From Actinomycetota bacterium (GTDB taxonomy: Bacteria > Actinomycetota > Thermoleophilia > Gaiellales > Gaiellaceae): a stretch of 64,000 nucleotides of DNA. Location of the stretch: the NCBI GenBank assembly GCA_005888435.1, contig VAXO01000028.1, positions 1 through 64,000 on the forward strand, read 5' to 3'. Both the position numbers and the translations under genes were made by a program. Position 1 is the first letter of the stretch. Every line of letters begins with the position of its first letter. This document shows positions 8,971 through 18,149 of this stretch, one piece after another. The notes under the pieces are model-generated. The model was not told the origin of the DNA, did no database searches, and was given only the letters and a program-made list of their open reading frames with translations.

Positions 8971-9705
8971 ATGGTCAGCTCGCGCGCCGACAGGCGGCTG
9001 GCCGGTGCCGCGTTCGCGCTTGCGGCCGCAATGCTCGCGCTGGCGGGCGCAGCGTGGTCACAGTCGGATGCGCCCACTCGAACGGACCGAATCGTCAAGG
9101 GAACTGAGGGCCGCGATGTCCTGCGCGGCGGCGGCCGAGCGGACATTCTCGAGGGACTTGGCGGCAACGACTCGCTCTACGGCCGCGCCGGGGACGACCG
9201 GCTGTACGGCGGTGCCGGAAACGACCGGCTTTTCGGCGGGCCCGGCGACGACAAGCTCGCGGGCGGCCCGGGTGTGGACCGCTTCAGCTGCGGGCGCGGA
9301 CGTGACGTGGTCTACACGACGTCTGCCGGACGCGTCAGCCGCGACTGCGAGATCGTGCACCGCACGGCGGGCGGCCCACCGGTCGGCCTCGTCAGCGGCG
9401 GGTACCGCGGCAATGCCGTCGGCTTTCGACTCGCCCCGGACTTGAGGACAATCTCGAACCTCACGGTCGACTTCCAGGGGCAGTGCCCGTCCGGAACGAG
9501 CACGCGGATCCAGCTCGCACAATCGGGCCCGTTTGGACTGCAGTCCGACAAGACGTTCGCCGTGGACGAACAGGGCAGCGACGGTGTCAGTCTCAAGCTG
9601 CGCGGCGCGATTCACACCGGAGGCGTGGCGAACGGTACGTTCGAACTGCAGACCGGGGCGTGTGACACCGGCAGTGTCAGCTGGACCGCGACCCGACGCG
9701 GCTAG
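8971..9705 (+). CDS. Secreted protein with hemolysin-type (RTX) calcium-binding repeats
   Basis: GGNDSLYGRAGDDRLYGGAGNDRLFGGPGDDKLAGG. Confidence 0.75.
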   Translation: MVSSRADRRLAGAAFALAAAMLALAGAAWSQSDAPTRTDRIVKGTEGRDVLRGGGRADILEGLGGNDSLYGRAGDDRLYGGAGNDRLFGGPGDDKLAGGPGVDRFSCGRGRDVVYTTSAGRVSRDCEIVHRTAGGPPVGLVSGGYRGNAVGFRLAPDLRTISNLTVDFQGQCPSGTSTRIQLAQSGPFGLQSDKTFAVDEQGSDGVSLKLRGAIHTGGVANGTFELQTGACDTGSVSWTATRRG

Positions 9706-10688
9706 CCGGGAATCCTCAGCACGATCTTGCCGAGCTGCTCGCCCGCCTCGAGCCGTTCGTGGGCACGCGCCGCCTCTGCGAGCGAAAAGACATGATCGAT
9801 GACTGGCACAGCGCGCCCGCTGGTGACCAGTTCGTACACGGCCTCGAAATCCGCTCGGGAGCCCATCGTGGAGCCGTAGATCGTCAGCTGCTTCCACCAG
9901 ATGCGGTGGAGCTGCGCCTGCGGGTTCGGCCCGCTCGTCGCACCGCACACACAGACCCGGCCGTCGGCGCGCGCGGCAGCCAGCGAGCGCTGCCACGTCG
10001 CCTGGCCGACGTGGTCGACGACCACGTGCGCGCCGCCGCCGGTCAGCTCCTTGACCGCCGCCGGTACGTCGTCCTCATCGTGATTCAACGCCGCATCGGC
10101 GCCGAGCTCGCGCGCGCGGTCGAGCTTCTGCGCGCTACCGGACGTGACGATCACGTGGGCGCCGAGTGTCTTCGCGATGGAGAGACATGCCGTCGAGACG
10201 CCGCTGCCGATGCCCCACACGAGCACCCACTCGCCCTCGCGGAGCGCCGCTTTCGTGGCCAGCATCCGGTAGGCCGTCTCGAAAACGAGCGGGAAAGCCG
10301 CGGCGGTCTCGAAATCGAGCCCTTCCGGTAGGGGATAGACCTGCTCTGCCGGCACGGCGATCCGCTCGGCATGCGTCCCGTCGGTGTGCTCGCCGATGAC
10401 CGTGATCGTCCCGTCGCCGTGGTCGAGACTCGGGTTGATCACGACGCGGTCGCCGGGCTCGAAGCCGTCGCCGGACACGACCATGCCGGCTCCGTCCGCG
10501 CCGAGGATGCGCGGCTTCGGCACCGACGGCAAACCCTTGCGAACCCAGACGTCGAGATGGTTGAGCGACGCGGCACGCAGGTCGATCAGGACCTGGCCCG
10601 TGCCTGGCACGGGATCGGGGGCCTCCTCGTAGCGGAGCACCTCTGGCCCGCCGTCTTCGTGGATTCGGATGGCCTTCACACGGCACAA
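9702..10688 (-). CDS. Zinc-binding / quinone oxidoreductase-type alcohol dehydrogenase (MDR)
   Basis: MKAIRIHEDGGPEVLRYEEAPDPVPGTGQVLI-type N-terminus, VWGIGSGVSTACLSIAKTLGAHVIVTS. Confidence 0.88.
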   Translation of the reverse strand: MCRVKAIRIHEDGGPEVLRYEEAPDPVPGTGQVLIDLRAASLNHLDVWVRKGLPSVPKPRILGADGAGMVVSGDGFEPGDRVVINPSLDHGDGTITVIGEHTDGTHAERIAVPAEQVYPLPEGLDFETAAAFPLVFETAYRMLATKAALREGEWVLVWGIGSGVSTACLSIAKTLGAHVIVTSGSAQKLDRARELGADAALNHDEDDVPAAVKELTGGGAHVVVDHVGQATWQRSLAAARADGRVCVCGATSGPNPQAQLHRIWWKQLTIYGSTMGSRADFEAVYELVTSGRAVPVIDHVFSLAEAARAHERLEAGEQLGKIVLRIPG

Positions 10689-10696
10689 TCTTCCAC

Positions 10697-11701
10697 ATGA
10701 CCGCCGCCGAGCTGGAGCGGCTCGCGCAGGAGCTCGGCCTCGACGTCGTCGGCGCGGCTCCGGCCTCGGCGTACGAAGAGACCGAACGTCACATCCGCGA
10801 GCGCAAGGCGCGCGGGCTGTTCGCGGACATGCGCTTCACGATGGCGCAGCCGGAGGTGTCGTGCCATCCGGAAACCTTGCTCCCCGGTGCCCGCACTGTT
10901 CTCTCCGCGGCCCACTGCTATTACCTGCCGGAGCCGCCGCTCGAGCCCGGCGAGGGCCGGCTGCCGCGCTACACCTGGTACGACGGCTATGCCGTCCTGC
11001 GCGACCGCCTCGACGAGCTCGGCCGGCGGCTCGGCGGCGCCTATCGCGTCCTGGTCGACGCGAACCAGCACGTCGACCGCGAAGCCGCGGCGCGCTCGGG
11101 AGTCGGCTTCTACGGGAAGAACACGCTGCTGATCACGCGGCGGCACGGCTCTTGGGTCGTCCTCGGCACCCTGATCACCACGATGGAGGTGGAGGCGACG
11201 CCTCGGCTCGACGCCGGGTGCGGCACGTGCACCCTTTGCATCGACGCCTGTCCGACCGGTGCACTCGACGAGCCGGGTGTGCTCGACTCGACGAAGTGCC
11301 TGTCGTACTGGACACAGGCGCCGTTGCCCATTCCCGAGGACTACCGCGCGGAACTCGGCGCGCAGGTGTACGGGTGCGACATCTGCCAGGACGTCTGCCC
11401 GTGGAATCGCGGGATCGAGAAGCGCCGCGCCGACACGCCGCTGCCGGAGGAAGCCCACCCCCACGTGCGGCTCGCGGACTGGCTCCGGGAGGACGGCGAC
11501 GCCCTCCGCGAGCGCTACGACAGGCTTTACGTGCCCCGGAACGATCCGCGCTACCTCCGCCGCAACGCGCTCGTCGCGCTGGGCAACACCGGTGCGCCCG
11601 AAGACGCCGTGCTCGCGGAGCCGCTGGTGCGCGAGGACGAGCTCCTCCGTGAGCATGCGGACTGGGCCGTCGCGCGCATCGAGGAGCGGCATGCCGGCTG
11701 A
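10697..11701 (+). CDS. queG: Epoxyqueuosine reductase
   Basis: CGTCTLCIDACPTGAL and CDICQDVCPWNR 4Fe-4S motifs, YGKNTLLI. Confidence 0.9.
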   Translation: MTAAELERLAQELGLDVVGAAPASAYEETERHIRERKARGLFADMRFTMAQPEVSCHPETLLPGARTVLSAAHCYYLPEPPLEPGEGRLPRYTWYDGYAVLRDRLDELGRRLGGAYRVLVDANQHVDREAAARSGVGFYGKNTLLITRRHGSWVVLGTLITTMEVEATPRLDAGCGTCTLCIDACPTGALDEPGVLDSTKCLSYWTQAPLPIPEDYRAELGAQVYGCDICQDVCPWNRGIEKRRADTPLPEEAHPHVRLADWLREDGDALRERYDRLYVPRNDPRYLRRNALVALGNTGAPEDAVLAEPLVREDELLREHADWAVARIEERHAG

Positions 11702-13475
11702 CAGCCCGCGCCTGGCACGCCTGCGCGAGATCGAGGTCTGGATTGCACGCGTTCGCCTCGGAGCCGTCGTCTTCGCGATCGTCGAGGTCGGGCTGCTCAG
11801 CAAGGATTACCCGCGCGGGTACGAGGGCTACGCCTGGATCACGACCGCCGTGTTCGGCGTCGGGGCGCTCCTGCTGTTCGTCGCGAGCCGGCGCGACGAT
11901 CCGCGGGTCGTCGGCCTCGTCGCCCTCGTGTTCGACACGTGCGTGATTGCCGCGTACGCCACGCTCTACTCGTTCGAGTACGGAAGCCCTACGCGCTGGG
12001 CGCTGATCTTCGTCGTTACCGAGGCCGCGTTGCGCTACGGCCTGATCGGGGCCGTAATGCTGCCGGTCGTCCTCTTCCCCTACCTCGTGTTCGCGGAGTG
12101 GTGGCGCGTGCACCATTTCCACGACGGACCAGGGTTTATCTGGGATCGCGTCACGTTCCCGTTCGGCGTCTTCCTGATCACGGGCGCGATCGTCGGCTGG
12201 CTCGTCAGGCGGCTCGGCCACGAGGCCGCCGTCGCGGAGGCGCGGGCACGCGAGGCGGAGACGTTGCGCGACGAGCTCGGGCGTCGCGTCGACGTCCTCG
12301 AGGCGGCAAACCGCTGCGCCCGCGCGCTCGCATCGTCGCTGGACCTCGACCAGGCATTCAGCGCGTTCATTCGCGAGCTGCGGGCGCTGGTCGCGTTCGA
12401 CCGCGTGACGTTGGTGCTCGTCGAGAACGGGCGGGCGGAGGTGATGGCCGTCGCGGGCCGCGGCACCGACCGCGTCTTCCCGCCGGGCTCAGCCCGGCCC
12501 GTCGAGGGCTCCGTGCTCGAGGAGGTGCTCGAGGGCAGGCTCGTCTATCGCGAATCGATCGACCCGCCCGCGTATCCAGAGGAGGAGGAGCTGCTGAGCC
12601 TCGGCCTGCGCAGCCGCGTCCTCGCACCCCTGCAGGTCGGGCCGCGGACGATCGGGATGCTCGGCCTTGTCCGCGCCGAGGCCTCCGCGTTCGCGCAGGC
12701 GGAGCTCGAGCTCGTCTCGCTGCTCGGCCGCCTCGTCGCGACCGCCGTCCAGAACATCCGGGCGTACGAGGCGGAGCGCAACACGGCCGATGAGCTGCGC
12801 CGGCTGTCGGCGCTGCGCGCGGACTTCGTCTCGCTCGTTTCGCACGAGCTGCGCAGTCCGATGGCGGCGGTGATCGGCGCTACTCGCACACTGCACGGCC
12901 GGTGGCGCGAGTTGACGCCGGGCCAGCGGGAGTCTTTCCTCGGGCTGATCGGCGACGAGACGTCGCGTCTGGCGCGGCTGATCGACGACGTGCTCGACAC
13001 GTCGCGGATCGAAGCGGGGACGTTCAGCTTCAGCTTCAGCGACGTCGATCTCGGCGAGCTGCTGCGCGACGTCGTCACCGCGGCCGGGCTCGCGCAGGAC
13101 GAGGTGCAGCTGATCGCGGAGGTCGGGACGCTGCCGCGCGTGCGCGGTGACCGGGAACGGTTGCGCCAGGTGATTCAGAACCTGGTCGACAACGCGGTGA
13201 AGTACTCGTCTGCGGGAGGTCGGGTCCACGTCAGTGCAAACACGGACGACGGGCAGGTCCTGATCGACGTCGTGGACGAGGGGCCCGGCATCCCACTGGA
13301 GGACAGGGAGCTGATCTTCGAGAAGTTCGGGCGCTCGGGCGGCGGGACGGCGAAGCCGGGCACGGGGCTCGGGCTCTTCATCGCGCGCTCGATCGCCGAA
13401 GCGCACGGCGGCACCCTCGACGTCGACTCAGCCCCCGAGCAGGGCTCCGTGTTCCGGCTCGAGCTGCCGAGCTAG
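11691..13475 (+). CDS. Membrane sensor histidine kinase with GAF domain
   Basis: FVSLVSHELRSPMAAVIGA H-box, NLVDNAVKYSSAGG, DEGPGIP, GTGLGLFIARSIAEAHGG. Confidence 0.9.
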   Translation: MPADSPRLARLREIEVWIARVRLGAVVFAIVEVGLLSKDYPRGYEGYAWITTAVFGVGALLLFVASRRDDPRVVGLVALVFDTCVIAAYATLYSFEYGSPTRWALIFVVTEAALRYGLIGAVMLPVVLFPYLVFAEWWRVHHFHDGPGFIWDRVTFPFGVFLITGAIVGWLVRRLGHEAAVAEARAREAETLRDELGRRVDVLEAANRCARALASSLDLDQAFSAFIRELRALVAFDRVTLVLVENGRAEVMAVAGRGTDRVFPPGSARPVEGSVLEEVLEGRLVYRESIDPPAYPEEEELLSLGLRSRVLAPLQVGPRTIGMLGLVRAEASAFAQAELELVSLLGRLVATAVQNIRAYEAERNTADELRRLSALRADFVSLVSHELRSPMAAVIGATRTLHGRWRELTPGQRESFLGLIGDETSRLARLIDDVLDTSRIEAGTFSFSFSDVDLGELLRDVVTAAGLAQDEVQLIAEVGTLPRVRGDRERLRQVIQNLVDNAVKYSSAGGRVHVSANTDDGQVLIDVVDEGPGIPLEDRELIFEKFGRSGGGTAKPGTGLGLFIARSIAEAHGGTLDVDSAPEQGSVFRLELPS

Positions 13476-15490
13476 GCGCGCGCGCGGAGGCGGGAAACGC
13501 CGAGCTCGTTCGCGAGCTCGTGCGCGCGGGCCGCGACTGCCTCGCGCATCTCCTCCGGCTCGAGCAGGGTCGCGTCGCCCCGGTGGGAGAGGATCTCCCC
13601 GATCAGCCACTCCGGGCTGCCGACGGGCATCTCCGCAAGCGCGGTGCCGTCTTTGAGGAGCGTTGCGCCGCGCTCGGCAGCCCAGCGCGCCGCGACGCCT
13701 TTCGCGTACAGCACCTTCGCGCTGCGCGCGTCGCGGAGCCTGCGCGGCTCGAAGGCGGGGCGCGGCTCGAACATCTCGTGCGTCAGCTTCGCGCTGCGCA
13801 TACGGTCGAGGCGGAAGCTGCGCTCGGCATTGCGGGTGCGGTCCCACGTGTGCACCCGCCAGTTGGGCAGCTCGCGTTCGAGCGAGTACGGCTCGACGAT
13901 CCGCTGTGACCAGGTCTGCTCGCCTTCCTTCTGGTACTCGATCTCGACGAGCCGGCGCTCGCGGATGCCCTCCGTGAGGGTGGCGACGAGGTCGGCTTCC
14001 GCGTCACCGGTGCGCGGTCGGGGCGTCTGCGCGAGCTCGAACTGGCCGAACGTCTCCTCGAGCTTCCTGCGGACGCGATCGAGCGGCGTGTGCGCGTCCG
14101 CGGCGATCATCGGACCGACGAACTCGAGCGCGAGGCGGATCGCGCGGGCCTCGAGCGGTGTCAGGCGGGGGGCAAGCCTGAAAGTGTCTCCGTAGAGCTC
14201 TTTGTCGACATGGACGTTTTCGCCGTCGAGCGCGGCGTACACCGTGTAACAGCCGCCGCCGAAGTTGACGAGGTTCAGCAGCTGCAGGTGGTCCTCGAGC
14301 TCATCCCCCGGGATATGGAAGCGCTCGACGATCTCGCGCGCGGCAATCGTCGCATCGTTCCCTTCGCCGCACGCGGCGAGCAGGTACGCGAGCAGCGCCT
14401 GCAGGACGGCGAAGCGCTCGGGGACGACCGGGCCTGCCGGTCGCTCGCCGATCCCGTCCTCGGGCTGCGGCGGGGCGGGGGCGGCTAGCTGCGGCGGACC
14501 TGTCTCGTGACTGGCACGCACTGCACGCAGTGCCTGCGCGACCTCACGCCGCAACTCGTCGGGCTCGACCGGGATCGCGCGTCCGTCCTGGCGGAGGATC
14601 CACGAGGCGAGCTGCGGCAGGGACGAGTAGTCGGTGACGAAGACGCCGTTCTCGAGCTGGCCGGCGTTGCCGAAGGCGCGCTCGACCCACCAGGCCGTGT
14701 CGCCTGCCAGCTCGATCCGCGCTTCGCCGACGATGTCGCCGATCTGCCAGGGCGGCCGCCCGCGGTACCCGTCGATGTCGAAGTCAGGCGGGATGCGGAA
14801 ATCCCGCTCCCGGCGCGTCGCAAAGCGGATGTCTCCTCGGATGCGCGAGACGCGGAACGTGCGGATGTCCTTGCGGTCGAGGTCCTGTCCGATCACATAC
14901 CAACTGCCGTTGTCGGACAGCAGCCCGTACGGATTGACGGTGCGCTCGGTCTGGCGGTTCCGCGAGATCGAGTAGTACGGAAACTTGATCGTGCGCTGCT
15001 TTGAGATCGCGCCCTCGAGCTTGCCGAGCCGTCCCGGCATCTCGGGGGAGTAGTCCGGGTCGAGCACCTCGACGCGCACGGCGGTCTCGCTGGCAGGCTC
15101 CTGGAAGCCCGGGCGGCCCAGCGCGAGGTTCTGGAGCGCGAGCCGGAGTGGCTCCGCGTACGCGAACTTGCCCTCGAGCAGGTACAGCGCGGTTTGGAGG
15201 GCTGCGAGCTCGTCGTCGTCGAGCTCGAGCTTGTCCAGAAAGTAATTCTCGGAGCGGAGCGTGTACAGCTCCTCGCCCGTGAACTCGTCTCGCTGCGACT
15301 GGAGCGGTACGCCGAGCGCGAGGAGCTCCGCCCGGTCCGAGTAGAACCGGCGGGCGAAGGCCTCGTCTGACATCTCCGAATAGCCCTCGACGTTGGACTT
15401 CACGTCCCGCGCCGTGAGTGCTCGGCGCTCGGCCATCAGGTAGGCGACGAGTGAGAGCTGACGGATCAGCTTGTCGGTGTCGTGCGACAC
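13472..15490 (-). CDS. Fused double WYL-domain transcriptional regulator (PafBC-type fusion)
   Basis: Two WYL-like regions in one 672-aa frame, separated by a linker rich in A/P. Confidence 0.8.
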   Translation of the reverse strand: MSHDTDKLIRQLSLVAYLMAERRALTARDVKSNVEGYSEMSDEAFARRFYSDRAELLALGVPLQSQRDEFTGEELYTLRSENYFLDKLELDDDELAALQTALYLLEGKFAYAEPLRLALQNLALGRPGFQEPASETAVRVEVLDPDYSPEMPGRLGKLEGAISKQRTIKFPYYSISRNRQTERTVNPYGLLSDNGSWYVIGQDLDRKDIRTFRVSRIRGDIRFATRRERDFRIPPDFDIDGYRGRPPWQIGDIVGEARIELAGDTAWWVERAFGNAGQLENGVFVTDYSSLPQLASWILRQDGRAIPVEPDELRREVAQALRAVRASHETGPPQLAAPAPPQPEDGIGERPAGPVVPERFAVLQALLAYLLAACGEGNDATIAAREIVERFHIPGDELEDHLQLLNLVNFGGGCYTVYAALDGENVHVDKELYGDTFRLAPRLTPLEARAIRLALEFVGPMIAADAHTPLDRVRRKLEETFGQFELAQTPRPRTGDAEADLVATLTEGIRERRLVEIEYQKEGEQTWSQRIVEPYSLERELPNWRVHTWDRTRNAERSFRLDRMRSAKLTHEMFEPRPAFEPRRLRDARSAKVLYAKGVAARWAAERGATLLKDGTALAEMPVGSPEWLIGEILSHRGDATLLEPEEMREAVAARAHELANELGVSRLRARA
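14502..14517 (-). repeat. Near copy (15/16) of dispersed 16-mer: GTGCCAGtCACGAGAC
   Basis: Located in the linker between the two halves of the WYL fusion. Confidence 0.55.
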
Positions 15491-15499
15491 GGGCCCCCG

Positions 15500-15944
15500 A
15501 ATCTATCCGACCGACGCCAGGCGCCGACGCCCAACGCCAGTGGCCGAGGCGGCTGGCGAACCCGTGATGGATCGGGTTGTGGAGGATGTAATCGAGGGTT
15601 TCCTCGTACTGCCGTTCGGACTCGATCACTCGGGACCAGAAGCGTCGTCCGAAGACGTGGTTCTTCCGGCGGTGCCGTTCGTTGAAGGCGCGGGCGTATT
15701 CGCCGTTCAGGTCACGCATGCCCTGGGAGAGGTTCGCCTGCGGCGTCTCGACGAGCAGGTGGTAGTGGTTGCCGAGTAGGCAGCGGGCGTGCAGGCGCCA
15801 GCCGTAGCGCCGCCTTACGCGACGAAGGAGCTGAACGAACACGGCGCGATCCCAGTCGTCGCGGAAGATCGGCTCGTCGTTGTTGCCCTTCGTTCCGACG
15901 TGGTAGTAGGCGCCGGCCTCGAGGTGGCGATGCGATCGTCCCAT
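15500..15944 (-). mobile_element. REP-associated tyrosine transposase-like (Y1_Tnp / IS200-like) gene, C-terminus lost; frame stays open to 14784 inside the WYL gene
   Basis: AYYHVGTKGNNDEPIFRDDWDRAVFVQLL...LLGNHYHLLVETPQANLSQGMRDLNGEYARAFNERHRRKNHVFGRRFWSRVIE...LDYILHNPIHHG. Confidence 0.8.
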
Positions 15945-16023
15945 GGCGGCGACCGTAGCGGCGGCCGGCGCGACGGAGCGGCGATGTCAGCGTCCTGGCG
16001 CAGGCGCGTGACAGATCTCTTAC

Positions 16024-16039
16024 GTGCCAGGCACGAGAC
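16024..16039 (+). repeat. Exact copy of GTGCCAGGCACGAGAC, about 80 bp upstream of the RAYT-like gene
   Basis: Exact string match. Confidence 0.9.
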
Positions 16040-16088
16040 GCCGCCGCAAAGGCCACGGCGGACCTGGGCGGGACGAAGAAGGCGCCGC

Positions 16089-16559
16089 CTAGGCGGCGAC
16101 TTTGGAGCGCTCGAGGTGCTGGTGCGACGGGCAGTAGTCGCGTTCCGGAAGCGGCGTGCGCTGGCACGGCTTCCCCTTCCGGGTCGTCGCCCGACAGCGC
16201 GCGACGCCGCCGTCCAGCGCCCCGGACTCGATCTGCTCCTCGATGAATGCGACGGCCGCGGCGATGCCCTCCTGAACAGCCCAGGCGACCTCTGCCTGCG
16301 CCGTGATCGGGAAGTAGCGGCGAATGTCCTGGAAGAGCGCGCGATCCGGCTTTGCGAAGTAGAGGGGATCGCGGGCGAGTCGTTCCATCGTCTGCTCGCA
16401 CTGCTCGAGCACCGCCCGCCGATACTCGAGATGGAGCTCCGGTGCCACGTACGGGTCGATCAGGTCCTTAATCGACCTGTAGATGGCTCTCGAGTATTGA
16501 TACATGCAGGCCTGAAGTTGGGCGGCGTACTCCTCAATCACAGTATCTCTGGCTCCCAT
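16089..16559 (-). CDS. Hypothetical protein with C-terminal Cys/His motif (CRATTRKGKPCQRTPLPERDYCPSH)
   Basis: MGARDTVIEEYAAQL... start; CX7CX11CX2H metal-binding-like tail. Confidence 0.65.
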   Translation of the reverse strand: MGARDTVIEEYAAQLQACMYQYSRAIYRSIKDLIDPYVAPELHLEYRRAVLEQCEQTMERLARDPLYFAKPDRALFQDIRRYFPITAQAEVAWAVQEGIAAAVAFIEEQIESGALDGGVARCRATTRKGKPCQRTPLPERDYCPSHQHLERSKVAA

Positions 16560-16686
16560 TAATCCCCCGCAAAGCTTTGTTAAGTCGCGGTAAATCGTCG
16601 ATCGGCAGTGTCTGCCGAGCACGGAGTCTATAAAACCCGGGCCTGTGTTACAAAGTCGGGCCTTTCGTTGCCTCGCGGGAGAACGA

Positions 16687-17388
16687 TTAGCGGGTGATTT
16701 CCCGCGAGTATGCAAGCCGGAAACCCTTGTCGGCTGCGGCTGCCCGGGCCGCGTCGGCCTGGCCCCGGGACGTGTAGATCCCGCTGAAGACGACGTAGTA
16801 GCCCGGGTGCAGGCTCGAGTACTGGCCGGAGTCCAGGACGCCGACCTGTGGCAGATCGGCCCGCGAGGCGGCCCGGGCCCGCGCCAGGGCGAGCGACCGG
16901 CCGGCGCTCGCGGGGATCGACTCGAGAACGACGGTGAACCCGCTCTGGCCCGCCGGCCAGGCGGTGAGCGAGCCCGGCGCAGGCGCGGTCGTCCTCGGCG
17001 GCGGGGGCGTCGAGGGGGTGGAGGGCGGGCCGGGCGCCGTCGAGACGCTCGGCAGGGTGACGGTGGCGGTCTCCGGGGCCGTGGTGGGGGTGTGCGGCGC
17101 GCCGCCCGCCGTGGCCACGATCGTGTTGTTCCCAGCGCCGGCGTCCGTCAGGACGATCGCCGCGGTTGCGCCCGCAATCGCGATCACGAGCCCGAGCAGC
17201 ACCCGCCAGAACCAGTCGCCCGGGTACCAGCCGAATCGTTCCTGCCAGGCGCCCGAGAGCCGGCCGGCGAGGCCCGGCGCCGGGTGCAGCCGGTACCCGC
17301 ATTCCAGGCAGTACTCCTGGCCCGGTTCGTGGGGGGTGCCGCAGCGAGGGCAGACCGGGTCGGCGGAAGGCCGCGCCGGCGTGCTCAC
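16687..17388 (-). CDS. Zinc-ribbon, single TM, SPOR-like C-terminal domain protein
   Basis: CPRCGTPHEPGQEYCLECGYRL; TM; FTVVLESIPASAGRSLALARARAASRADLPQVGVLDSGQYSSLHPGYYVVFSGIYTSRGQADAARAAA. Confidence 0.75.
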   Translation of the reverse strand: MSTPARPSADPVCPRCGTPHEPGQEYCLECGYRLHPAPGLAGRLSGAWQERFGWYPGDWFWRVLLGLVIAIAGATAAIVLTDAGAGNNTIVATAGGAPHTPTTAPETATVTLPSVSTAPGPPSTPSTPPPPRTTAPAPGSLTAWPAGQSGFTVVLESIPASAGRSLALARARAASRADLPQVGVLDSGQYSSLHPGYYVVFSGIYTSRGQADAARAAAADKGFRLAYSREITR

Positions 17389-17918
17389 GACTCCCAGCGT
17401 TCCTGCGGCGCCGGGGTCGGAAGCGCCTCGGCGGGTTCGCCGGAGACGGCATGCCCGCAGACGGCGCAGAACTTCGCGTCGGCGGCAACTGGTGCCCCGC
17501 ACTGCGTGCACGACACGACCGCCGGCGTCGCGCTCACGGGTCGCCCGCAGTTGGCGCAGAAATGCGAGCCCCAGACGACCGGGGCGCCGCACGCGCAGCG
17601 TGCCGCGGGCGCCGGCCGACGCGCGGACGCGGATGCCGCCAGCAGCGTGTCGAGTTCCTGTAGACGATCGTCCAGAGCGATCAGCTCGTCACAACGCTCG
17701 ACGAGCAGGTCCTGGCGGAACTGGTCGCGCCGGAACATCTCGAGCATCAGGCCGCCGAGGTCGCGCAGCCGTTCTTCGCGGGCGCGCAGCAGCGCGCGGC
17801 GCTCACGTCGCAGCTGGCCTGGATGCGGCAGCGAGCGGCGCGGGGGTCCGGCGGGACGAGGCGCCGCTGTCACGGGCTCTTTGCGCCGAAGACGTGCAAG
17901 CAGCGATGGCCGCGCCAC
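17385..17918 (-). CDS. Double zinc-ribbon protein
   Basis: CACGAPVVWGSHFCANCGRP...CTQCGAPVAADAKFCAVCGHAV; 4-bp overlap with next gene. Confidence 0.75.
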   Translation of the reverse strand: MARPSLLARLRRKEPVTAAPRPAGPPRRSLPHPGQLRRERRALLRAREERLRDLGGLMLEMFRRDQFRQDLLVERCDELIALDDRLQELDTLLAASASARRPAPAARCACGAPVVWGSHFCANCGRPVSATPAVVSCTQCGAPVAADAKFCAVCGHAVSGEPAEALPTPAPQERWES

Positions 17919-17948
17919 GCGACCAATCTAACAGCGGTCTGCGACGGG

Positions 17949-18116
17949 TCAGGCGGGCGTGTTCGGCGTGCGTGTCGCGGTGCGCCGGCCCCAGCCTGCA
18001 AGGAAGACCACGAACAGGATGAGCGCGACGATGCCGATCGGGATCGAGAAGATCCACAGCCCGAGCAGTAACAGCACGAGGCTGACGACGACGAGTGCGA
18101 GCACGAGTCCGATCAT
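17949..18116 (-). CDS. Small membrane protein, 55 aa
   Basis: MIGLVLALVVVSLVLLLLGLWIFSIPIGIVALILFVVFLAGWGRRTATRTPNTPA. Confidence 0.5.
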   Translation of the reverse strand: MIGLVLALVVVSLVLLLLGLWIFSIPIGIVALILFVVFLAGWGRRTATRTPNTPA

Positions 18117-18149
18117 GTCTGCAGCGTTCCCGTCAGTTCCGCGGCGAAA

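Noticed and set aside
11701-11724. CCTGGCACGC as a further copy of the dispersed 16-mer
   Set aside because: Only the half-palindrome matches; indistinguishable from chance in GC-rich coding DNA.
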